This document shows, one piece after another, positions 57,101 through 64,000 of a DNA stretch of 64,000 nucleotides. A model generated the notes under the pieces. That model ran no database searches. It saw only the letters and a program-made list of their open reading frames with translations, and was not told where the DNA came from. The stretch lies in contig JBBELK010000386.1 of NCBI GenBank assembly GCA_037783545.1, forward strand, positions 496,001 through 560,000, in the 5' to 3' direction. Source of the stretch: Henricia sp. BOLD:AAB3569 (Eukaryota > Echinodermata > Asteroidea > Spinulosida > Echinasteridae). Position numbers and translations under genes: made by a program. Each line of letters begins with the position of its first letter. Position 1 is the first letter of the stretch.

Positions 57101-58294
57101 AATTTGAATAATCATTGTGATACGTGTACAGACATTTCCTGAGGAATTTCCTTTAAAGACGGAGGCTCGTCAATGCGTGAAAGACAAATTCGTGCCACGA
57201 ATTTCACCGCACTCCATACCTTGCCCTGGCAGCCTTGGTGCAGGCTAATAGCCTCGTCCATTCTGAAAATAGGGTGTGTATCATTTCGAAATAAGATATT
57301 TATCACAGAAAACACACCCTTTGTAAATTCATGACATTTAGTTTCAGCCATATTCACATTATATTACGGTCACATTTGCTTCAAGAAGGTGTCATATAGA
57401 CGGTTGAATTGACCGTATATGGGAACTCTTTAGTACAAACGACATACAACAACGCACACAACCCAGCGCGCGTGCGCATGATTCGATTAGCCTATCAACA
57501 CATAAACACACTGTGCGAGCTCGCATAAATAATGAGCCTCCACCCTCTGGGATTGTAAGAGCAGCTGCCCTTCTCGGGCAAGGTATGGAGCGTGGTGAAA
57601 TTCATGGCACGAATTTGTTTGTGGTGTATTGACGAGGCTGCGTCTTCAGGGGATGTCCAAAGTTGTCAACATTTTCACAGTTCTACAAAGCATAGGAAGG
57701 GGGGAGGTGGGGGGCAGGTGGGAAGGGGGGTGAGGTCAAGGGCCGCGTACGACTTAACATGCACTGTAAAATATTGACATTTCATGGTAGTGACAACAAC
57801 TGTTGATAAGTAGTATTTCAGGAGGGAGTAGTCTTGAAAAATACTACGCTCATAGAACTGTAAAAAAAAAACTGAAAAAAAAACCAAACAAAATGGTAAC
57901 TTGAAAAGCCATTTTGACAAATACATCAAAATGCGACACTTTTGCTCTTGTTTTTATAACAGGTTACTGGGTGTGCACTAAAACTGGTGAACTGTTTCCC
58001 TGCGCTTTAGCAAGGAATGTTTCAGATTAGTACCAGCTGACCAGTGAACGTTTAGACCCAGTAACTGTGCGTTTAACTTGCACCTAAACTTCTCAAATAT
58101 GACGAAAAATACCAAACTTACTTTCTGACTTTTTGCAGTTTAAGTTCCTCCTGCTTAATATATTCTCTAACTGCATTGAGCATGTTACTCTCTGTGTAGA
58201 TTACTTGTTCCAGATCAACCAATGACGTGAACAACTCGCCATGGCTGAACGACGTAAAACCCAACAGAATCCCAAGCAACACAAAAGCTTGCAT
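45188..58294 (-). CDS. P4HA1: Collagen prolyl 4-hydroxylase subunit alpha
   Basis: Thirteen coding exons: 58294-58122, 57065-56911, 56027-55863, 54387-54221, 54087-54036, 53307-53084, 52364-52191, 51143-50973, 50166-50113, 46985-46920, 46333-46265, 46081-45985, 45264-45188. They total 1644 nt in frame (547 aa plus TAG; human about 534). In the ER lumen the alpha subunit, paired with PDI, hydroxylates X-Pro-Gly prolines of collagen using Fe(II), 2-oxoglutarate and O2. Seen: signal peptide (1-19), P4Ha N-terminal dimerisation domain, a TPR-type peptide-binding region (AHECFEIGRIAYNANDYF), an acidic-lysine linker (about 256-295) longer than usual, then the double-stranded beta-helix domain with iron ligands His440 and Asp442 (HFDF) and His511 (TRHAGC), and 2-oxoglutarate Lys521. 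Spacings 440-511 and 511-521 equal the human 412-483 and 483-493. A second version of exon 10 lies at 48259-48209. P4HA1 versus P4HA2 cannot be told apart by eye; the ancestral gene may be single. Confidence 0.95.
45480..45907. repeat. MITE rich in GCAACT hexamers (copy 1, P4HA intron 12)
   Basis: The ends carry cattgcaactggaagcaactcaactgat (left, partly decayed) and gcttccagttgcaatgtcga-tgtacgctaggct (right). The interior repeats gcaact and its inverse agttgc many times. Copy 2 is at 51543-52007. Confidence 0.8.
46920..46985 (-). other. P4HA alternative exon 10, long version (22 codons)
   Basis: Acceptor ttacag, donor GTAAGT, phase 0 to 0. It encodes KEETNAFKTLGTGNRIATML-FY, the segment just after the HxD iron ligands. 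It aligns without gaps to vertebrate P4HA exons in this position, so this is the version expected in the canonical product. Confidence 0.9.
47160..47620. repeat. Dispersed repeat, longer copy, in P4HA intron
   Basis: Joins the words seen separately at 28385-28670 (cagggtgcaccactctacct) and 35568-35715 (cctcttggacctggaggaaa, ttcaacaaacttttgt), suggesting all three derive from one element of about 460 bp. Confidence 0.65.
48209..48259 (-). other. P4HA alternative exon 10, short version (17 codons)
   Basis: Acceptor tttgtttcag, donor GTAAGTAA, phase 0 to 0. It encodes RPNAYSAGNRIATMLFY. The last 11 residues (GNRIATMLFY plus flank) equal the 46920-46985 exon although the DNA differs at many third positions. 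It is five codons shorter, all lost from the variable front part. It would splice into the same transcript in place of the long version. Confidence 0.8.
50113..50166 (-). other. P4HA exon 9, carrying the HxD iron motif
   Basis: 18 codons, VVNYGIGGHYEPHFDFAR, phase 0 to 0, donor GTGAGT. It contains His440 and Asp442. Both versions of exon 10 can follow in frame. Confidence 0.9.
50660..50795. repeat. TTAA-family MITE, 3' fragment
   Basis: aaggaaggttttcctagtcaactcattgattaac then gtcattgcaaatgatacagt-gggcctttaat: the right terminus of the family, in a P4HA intron. Confidence 0.7.
51543..52007. repeat. MITE rich in GCAACT hexamers (copy 2, P4HA intron 7)
   Basis: agcctagcgtacatcgacat tgcaactggaagcaact at the left mirrors agttgcttccagttgcaagg tcgatgtacgctaggct at the right: inverted termini of about 37 bp in a 465-bp element. 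Confidence 0.9.
52481..52908. repeat. Large fold-back element, about 430 bp, P4HA intron 6
   Basis: Arms of about 190 bp: gggtctttccacagtaaagg, ggtctcaaaataaaagaaat, tgtgacaacatgcctttcta and gtaaccgggac on the left mirror gtcccggttatga, tagaaaggcatgttgtcaca, atttcttttattttgagacc and ctttaccgtggaaagactca on the right. Confidence 0.92.
54435..54630. repeat. GGCCAA repeat, inverted copy in P4HA intron 3
   Basis: gacattgaggccaactgaca, ggatagggcatgctggccaa, gagg-ccaactcggtagggcatgag: same family as 32655-33080. Confidence 0.8.
55605..55746. repeat. Fold-back MITE, GCTCGTCA family, best copy
   Basis: ttaaaggcacaggctcgtca and gcaatgcgtgcgcgccaaat at the left mirror atttggcgcgcacgcattgc and tgacgagcctgtgcctttaa at the right. 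The arms are almost perfect for 65 bp around ctccatgcctttactatggag. P4HA intron 3. Confidence 0.95.
57153..57650. repeat. Split fold-back, GCTCGTCA family, with a 340-bp centre
   Basis: The left arm (aggctcgtcaatgcgtgaaa, acaaattcgtgccacgaatt) and right arm (attcatggcacgaatttgtt, gtattgacgaggctgcg) are family arms, but the centre is 340 bp of unrelated DNA bounded by ataccttgccc / gggcaaggtat. It lies in P4HA intron 1. Confidence 0.75.
57957..58085. repeat. TGACGTCA/GGGTCTA repeat, reverse copy
   Basis: caggttactgggtgtgcact, aaactggtgaactgtttccc and gaacgtttagacccagtaac match 8108-8250 in reverse. P4HA intron 1. Confidence 0.65.
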
Positions 58295-59708
58295 TTTCAG
58301 TTGATTTCTGCAAGATAAACAGAAAAAGTTAAATTTTATCTCGCCCTTATTTTATTAGTCATTGCATGTCTACTGTCTTTATTTGGAAGGGATGCGCATT
58401 ATTTAAGGCTTGGCAAATTCAAGGCTATACTCTAACGGTCGGAGCCACGTCACATTCAGTCGGACTGGAGTGAAAAGATACGTGCGACCATAGTGACAAG
58501 CGAAGGGAAAAAATAAATTTAAAAAAACCTGTTGTCCTATGTTCAACCATCCTTGCTCTATGGTTCAACCTACTGTAAATACTAATAACTATCGGTCAAT
58601 CTAATAAAAAATAAACCTTATCGACGTTCTCAATGCATCATGGGATTGGATGACAAAATTGCCCCGCCAAGTGTGCGTATTAACCTATGAGGCGGACGCC
58701 AACTAGGCAACCTTTTTACTCATTTTCACGAAAACCAAAAAGAGTTCAAGAATCCACCTCCCACCACCATGACCACTTTATCTTTGACACATATTCCTTC
58801 CTCCATGATCAAACATACTGACAAACGTGTCCTGAAACAGAAATGTTGCAAATGCGAGAAATCATCGGGGATTCCCTTCGTAGTGGTAGAGACCGAGTAC
58901 CGCGCTCGCAGCTCGGCATGCGCAATGCAACACGCACCGTATTTAGTATTGGCAGAGCTTGTTGCACTACTGCACTGCGAGTCTGTGTACACAGATTCAG
59001 ATAGTGATTGACTAAAAAAATAGCATTCGTCAATTTACATGATCAGTTTTTCATAACAACTTCAAGAAAAGATTTTCCATTTGTTCATTCCCCACCCCTG
59101 GCCCTCTGGCATGCAGGCGCCGTGTGCATTTGGTATGTGAAATGACTGTGTCAGTGTGTGCAGTACTATAACTATGCAGTACCTCCATGGTGCAGTGTGG
59201 CATGTCTCGAAAAAGAAAAACCCGACACGGGCGATCGAAGACTTTAACTTGGGCTAAACTGTCAAACACAAAGCTAGGAAGACCTACCTTGTCTTACGAT
59301 CGCAATCCACGATATTTTATTTCCAACACAACACAGAAATATTGTGGGACTTGATTGAACTTTTTGAGGTAAATGTGACTTGCGTACGTGTCGTCTAAGA
59401 CATCCCGTCATCAATAGTTCGATTAATTGATCGGTATCGATCGGGGAACCCTGCACATCGATTTGGCCATTCAGCAATTTGTACTAAACTCGTTTGCTAG
59501 TCCCGCGTCCATTAACATTCACTATCACCCGACGATTGAGGGCGCCCTATCAATTTAACGGTTAGACTGGTTCCCCCTCCACTTATTCCACACAGAAGAA
59601 TAAAGGGCGCTTTATCTTGATCTGTGATTGGTCGTCTTTGCGCGTGCGAATTGTGTTTTATATTTAAAAATTGGCGAAGCCCTTTGCTTTAGGCAATGTA
59701 CTTTATTT

Positions 59709-60320
59709 ACACCCTGCGATGGTGTACTCCTGACATGTGCGCATGCTCAGAATTTTGGACGGCCGTTGACCCACCCCAGATTGTGACGGGAATTTGATCA
59801 AAGTGTAGCCCAAATGTCGGCAAATTTGGAAGTCAAGAAATTTTCCGACGAACTTCATATTTTGCATGCTCCAAACTGTATATATTCCGCACTTGTCCTG
59901 CAAAATTGACAGACTTTCGTCGGGAAATGGCGGAAAAATTTAAGGATGTAGGGAAAACTGGGCTCAGGCTTCCTTGCCTGCTCCGCTAACCGTGGCTGTC
60001 TGGACACCCTGCGATGGTGTACTCCTGACTTGTGCGCATGCTCAGACTTTTGGACGGCCGTTGACCCACCTCAGATTGTGACGGAAATTTTTTCAAAGTG
60101 TGGCCCAAATGCCGGCAAATTTGGAAGTCAAGGAATTTTCCGACGAACTTCAAATTTGGCATGCTCCAATCTGTATATATTCCGCACTTGTCCTGCAAAA
60201 TTGACAGACTTTCGCCGGGAAATGGCGGAGAAATTTAAGGATGTAGGGAAAACTGGGCTCGGGCTTCCTTGCCTGCTCCGCTAACCGTGGCTGTCTGGAT
60301 ACCCTGCGATGGTGTACTCC
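59709..60320. repeat. Tandem duplication, two units of about 293 bp plus a third start
   Basis: accctgcgatggtgtactcc opens copies at about 59711, 60007 and 60300. The first two continue together through ggacggccgttgacccacc, tttggaagtcaag-gaattttcc and gggaaaactgggctc. Parallel short frames on both strands are by-products. Confidence 0.92.
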
Positions 60321-60374
60321 TGTTATATGTGCTCCTAAAAATAAATGCATGACGTAATGCTTAAAGTGCTATTT

Positions 60375-60655
60375 GGGGCGGTCGGGTTGGCGTACGGGTT
60401 CTTTCCTCGCCTTTCACCTCTGGGGTCCCGGGTTCGAATCCGGGGCGTGTATGTGGATTGGGTTTGCAGTCCCTACTTGACCGCATGGGTTTTCCCCTGG
60501 GGCATTTCTCTGGGGGTTTTCCTCCCACTTCTAAAACTGCAACTCCTTCTTCGTCATCTCAAGTTGATATATATAGTATAGTTAAAGCTAAAACCGTATA
60601 GTTGATGGCATAAAGGGCCTTAGTTGCCGAAGATGCCATAAAATATACAACAACA
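60375..60655 (+). repeat. tRNA-derived SINE
   Basis: The head gcggtcgggttggcgtacgg..cccgggttcgaatccgggg has a tRNA-like T arm and B box. It is followed by a body with catgggttttcccctggggc and ggggttttcctcccacttct, and a tail ending aaaatatacaacaacaataa. A truncated relative is at 13763-13850. Confidence 0.8.
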
Positions 60656-61084
60656 ATAACAAAGTGCTATTTTAAACACGACAGTAGCCGGTCCTCATAT
60701 TCAGTCGTTGTATGTGGAATATGTGGAGCGGGAACCAGTCTATATAGAATCTCGTCCATGCATTTCTGCAACCGCTTAAAGAGGGCGCCCTATAAATTTA
60801 ACGTGCGTGCCAAATGCACAGATATATAAGTCCATAGATCAACCCTCTTGCATTGAAAACCGTGATTTCGAAAAGTATGGGCAAATAAATGACGACACAA
60901 TGGGCTGCATGGGCTAACCGCCCGGGTTCAAAGCGCTCTCGGCTATTCCAAAACGCGCGTATGCCGTGCGTATTTTACGCGCTCCTATGAAGTATAGGCG
61001 ATGGACGCACGACGCGCTCAAAAAGGACTGAAAGCGCACGCAAGGATTGAAATTTAAAATCCTTTTTTGTCTGAAAATCGCTCA

Positions 61085-61215
61085 GGACGTGTTTGTTTTG
61101 GACGGATCCGCCGTTCCAGATCTGCGCAGATGGTTAAGCGCTATGCATAGTTGGATCTAGCTGAGCCATCTGCGCAGATATCGGGAACGGCGGATTCGTC
61201 CGAAACAAACACGCC
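61085..61215. repeat. Fold-back element with CGTGTTTGTTTTGGACGGAT termini
   Basis: cgtgtttgttttggacggat, ccgccgttcc and atctgcgcagatgg at the left mirror ccatctgcgcagat, ggaacggcgg and ttcgtccgaaacaaacacg at the right. About 130 bp. Confidence 0.92.
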
Positions 61216-61486
61216 CTTAATGTTTCATTATTCACACAGAAACCAAACAATAAAACATGAAACCATGGAGGAAGATTTAGTACATAGTTTTTTTGTTTTT
61301 TTATTTACAAATGGCTTCATACAATGTTTTGACTGGAACAGTTTGACTGTGCGTAAAATCACTATACCGAGAGGTGAATTTGCCCATAGTTTTAGTAGTC
61401 GGGCGCCGCTCAAATCACGAAATGCCGTGTAGTTTTGAATAGGAGGGTGGTCTATAGGTTTATAGGTCTGTGGCAACATGTGATGT

Positions 61487-61497
61487 GACCACGTGAC
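61487..61497. promoter_or_regulatory. CACGTG box upstream of neutral ceramidase
   Basis: gaccacgtgac differs by one base from the palindrome GTCACGTGAC bound by TFEB/USF-type bHLH factors. It lies about 110 bp upstream of the start codon. Confidence 0.35.
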
Positions 61498-61608
61498 GAA
61501 ACACAATCACCTGATCGGCATGCAAGCGGCTAGGCTGAACGTTTGCTCAGAAAATTGTCAAATTAACGGTGTTAAAAGTCACTTTATTTGAACTTTAAGA
61601 AAGAAAAG

Positions 61609-63977
61609 ATGACGGGGCGAAGCCTGGTGCTAGTCTTGTTGGTGCTAAGTGCACGGGATGCAGTCCACGGGGCGCCCGGAAGTTTTTTGAACATTTTGTC
61701 CATGAAATATGAGGTTTGGAAAAATGCCCAAAAAATTGACGATGTCGATGCAGCGAACTACAAAATTGGTGTTGGAATCGCGGACATCACGGGTCCGGCT
61801 GCTGAAGTCAACATGGTAGGCCTAACTACAGTTGTTCAAATAATTTACATAAATGGTTAGCGATTTGGAAACAAAATTTATATTTTGAGTTAAAACCACT
61901 TATTTTCTTTTAGCAAGACTCACAGGTTTTTTTCACATGTTTTTAAGTCAAAGTTGCGTACTAAACTCTTAACGTTTTTATTCCTGCAACGTAGATGGGC
62001 TATGCCAACCCCAAACAGGTGACTGCCGGTATTCACCTGCGACAATTCAGTCGCGCTTTCATCATTGCGGACATAAACAAGCCAAACGATCGCACCGTTT
62101 TTGTAAGCATTGATGCAGGCATGCAAGATCAGCTTGTGACACTCGAGGTGAGAACAAATTCCTTTTTTTGTATGAAGGCTTTTAAATTTAAATTTTAATC
62201 TGTAAAGCGTATATTTTTTCCTACATTACTAGCGTTGAGACTTGAAATCGAATTTTTGAATATTTGATTTATTTTGCTATTATTATTATTATTATTATTT
62301 CTTTCTGGTATTCATACCAAGGATTCCTCAATAGTGCTCATTGCACTGTCACTCGTATTAAAGCGTGAGGAAACCCATTAAGAATTAGAAATTAGAAATG
62401 GCCAGAGACACCGGGGAATCCCCTTGCTCTTCACGAAAGAATGCTCTGGGATCTTTAGAGTGCATTACCTAACACACTGGACCAACGGCTTTACATCCCT
62501 TCCGAAGGATGGAGCAAGTGTGGTTGAGGTACCGCAGCCGGATTCGAACCCGCAACCCCAAGTTTTCACCCATGATTGCGAGTCAATGGCCCTAACTACT
62601 CGGCCACGGTACCCCAGATTACACATTAATGACATTTGGAAACCTAGGCCTTTTTCAAAATCTCGACTTGGGCTTAGGCTCAGGCTCCGGCTCAGGCTCC
62701 GGCTCCGGCTCAGGCTCCGGCTCCATGTGGTCTGAGCCTGAGCCCAAGTCGAGATTTTAAAAAAGGTCTAAATATCTTAAATTGGAAAAAAAATTGATCC
62801 TCCATTTTCAACTAAAAACAAAATTTATATTAAGTTTGTGAAACTATGAATGCAATTTATGAAAACGGAATTAAGGTAAGAGTTGAGAAGTTGATCAGAA
62901 TTTTGTTCTTTAAACATCACTAAGTGCAGATTTGATGGAAAAATGGTTGGGCACCAGTGGGGCACCAGTGGGGCACCATGGCCGAGTGGTGTAGCGTGCT
63001 GAATCCAAGACTTTAGTAAATCCACTGATCGGGGGTTCGAATCCTGTCAATGGGAGGGACTTGGGAAAAAATTCAAAGTTCGATTTTGATTGAAAAAATC
63101 ATCTCACATTACAGATTATTTTCTCTAAATTCCAAAACAACATTCACCACATAAATTGAGCAAGTGGTAGCCGAGATATACATCTTAGAAATCGACCGTT
63201 TTTCGATGAATCATGTGTGTATTTTCAGTATCTATTTAAAAAGTTAGAATTGAAGAATGCTGCAATGTTTTACAGCGAATTTCTAACGATGCGCCACTAT
63301 GCATACGGCAGAAATCCACTGTGAAACTGACCAGTATTAGTGTACCCAGTGCGCGCGCGTTGACGTCACAGATTTCCAAGTCCCTATTAATGGTCGTGTG
63401 TTCATTTGCCTCACTTAACCCAGGTGTATAAATGGGTACCATCATCATGCTGGGAAGGTAAACAGACTCGCTGTATGGGAGGAGTGGCGAACCTCCCCCC
63501 ACAGCAAACTCAAAAGAGGAGTCTGGCCCCCTCGCTAATGAAAGAGAGATGGGCATTTCGGCTTGTAATTACAGGCATGACCTTTACCTGATGGAAAAAC
63601 CCAAATTTGAGAGTGAGATGATCTTAAGATTTTTGAGGAAAATCTTAAATTTGTTTCAGACCGTTTCATATGTTTTGAACACATGGTCAGAAACCATGAT
63701 CAACTACTTAATTCTTTCCGGAATTGATCCAAACAAAAGTTACTTTGTTTTAGCTTCGGTTTCACCCAACACAATTTGTTTTTCTCTCTCTCTCTTCAAG
63801 GTCCTGAAGCTTCTCAAGACCAAGTACAATGATCTTTACACCATCAAGAACGTGGCCATTAGCGGCACACATTCCCACTCCGGCGTCGCTGGATTCCTGG
63901 AGCACGTTTTGTTCCAAGTTACTTCGCTCGGATTTGTCCCACAGGCATTCCACGCCCAAGTCGACGGAATTGCTAAG
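61609..63977 (+). CDS. ASAH2: Neutral ceramidase, 5' part (continues beyond window)
   Basis: Three coding exons, 61609-61815 (69 codons), 61995-62147 (51) and 63801-63977 (59), all in phase 0, are followed by a donor GTGGGT. Neutral ceramidase cleaves ceramide to sphingosine and fatty acid at the cell surface or outside the cell. Seen: signal peptide (about 1-22, LVLVLLVLSARDAVHG), YKIGVGIADITGPAAEVNMM, GYANPKQVTAGIHLRQFSRA, FVSIDAGMQDQLVTLEVL and the zinc-site motif SGTHSHSGVAGF, whose first His binds the catalytic zinc in the family. The catalytic remainder (most of about 750 residues) lies right of 64000. The start is the first ATG giving a signal peptide, preceded by an in-frame non-ATG stretch. 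Intron 2 is filled with tRNA-headed repeats. Confidence 0.92.
62290..62617 (-). repeat. tRNA-derived SINE with long-arm (Ser/Leu-type) head
   Basis: Read on minus, ggtaccgtggccgagtagtt..gttgcgggttcgaatccggc..ggtacc is a tRNA-like head with a long variable region. A body with gtccagtgtgttaggtaatg, cactctaaagatcccagagc and ggggattccccggtgtctct follows. The anticodon-position triplet CGC does not fit a Ser/Leu tRNA, and the attached body argues for a SINE. Confidence 0.75.
62640..62772. repeat. Fold-back element with expanded GGCTC(A/C) hexamer core
   Basis: aaaatctcgacttgggctta and agcccaagtcgagattttaa are the inverted arms. The left arm has grown by a run of (ggctcagg ctcc) hexamers before ctccatgtggtctgag. 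Same family as 6853-6941. Confidence 0.9.
62975..63050 (+). repeat. tRNA-like repeat head
   Basis: caccatggccgagtggtgta gcgtgctg and cgggggttcgaatcctgtc are A-box and B-box/T-arm sequences of a long-arm tRNA type. The acceptor stem does not close cleanly. A 13-bp duplication (ggggcaccagt) precedes it. Confidence 0.5.
63405..63595. repeat. Dispersed SINE-like repeat (copy 2)
   Basis: Inverted relative of 5480-5700: gtataaatgggtaccatcat, gggaaggtaaacagactcgc, ggccccctcgctaatgaa. Neutral ceramidase intron 2. Confidence 0.7.
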
Positions 63978-64000
63978 GTGGGTTTCCTAAAAACAATGGT

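Larger units (their letters stand above)
58295..61608. other. Region between P4HA and neutral ceramidase starts
   Basis: The P4HA coding exon continues as 5' UTR to an acceptor at about 58308, so an upstream non-coding exon is expected but not located. Also present are a 293-bp tandem duplication (59709-60300), a SINE (60375-60655) and a palindrome (61085-61215). A CACGTG box lies at 61490, just before the ceramidase gene. Confidence 0.5.

Noticed and set aside
59703..60284. Pairs of similar short frames (66-84 codons) that could look like a duplicated small gene
   Set aside because: The similarity comes from the 293-bp tandem DNA duplication; frames on both strands are equally similar, with no coding bias.

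Overview
This is a window of animal nuclear DNA. It is AT-rich, its genes are split into many short exons with GT-AG introns, and intergenic and intronic DNA is packed with short transposon relics (fold-back MITEs, tRNA-headed SINEs). The gene set (receptor guanylate cyclase/natriuretic-receptor type ectodomain, furin-activated MMP, CYP, C2orf81, ENKD1, P4HA with paired alternative exons, neutral ceramidase) and the frequent 'taggcct' words suggest a marine invertebrate deuterostome, most likely an echinoderm. The phylum is an inference.

Layout, left to right. 0.6-2.4 kb, plus: four exons of an ANF-receptor-type ligand-binding domain, incomplete at both ends. 2.8-5.2 kb, plus: an orphan TRPC-like channel exon (TRP helix), a 13-codon candidate exon and an acidic C-terminal exon in the same phase, with a TAG directly before the first donor. 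7.4-16.4 kb, minus: a complete nine-exon MMP (506 aa) with cysteine switch, furin site, catalytic zinc site, hemopexin repeats and a GPI-type tail. 16.4-24.2 kb: no gene, many repeats, including a 1.27-kb TIR element and a six-copy tandem array. 24.2-28.9 kb, minus: a complete nine-exon microsomal CYP2-clan P450 (518 aa). 28.9-33.3 kb: repeats only. 33.3-38.2 kb, minus: a complete nine-exon C2orf81 homologue (519 aa). 40.2-43.0 kb, plus: a complete six-exon ENKD1 (315 aa). These two genes are head-to-head across 2 kb holding an RFX X-box-like site. 45.2-58.3 kb, minus: collagen prolyl 4-hydroxylase alpha (547 aa, 13 exons) plus a second, shorter version of exon 10. From 61.6 kb, plus: the first three coding exons of a neutral ceramidase, running off the window.

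Exon ends were set by eye from homology, GT-AG signals and phase. For the MMP, P450, C2orf81, ENKD1 and P4HA models the summed coding lengths are exact multiples of three and close at a stop, which is strong internal support. The genes do not form an operon. The only arguable functional pairing is C2orf81/ENKD1, where a shared ciliary promoter is plausible. The most interesting observations are the P4HA alternative exon pair, the X-box divergent promoter, the ANF-receptor/TRPC fragment with its splice-adjacent stop, the P450 with a non-canonical I-helix, a CTCF-like inverted pair in a P450 intron, and several families of near-perfect fold-back elements.
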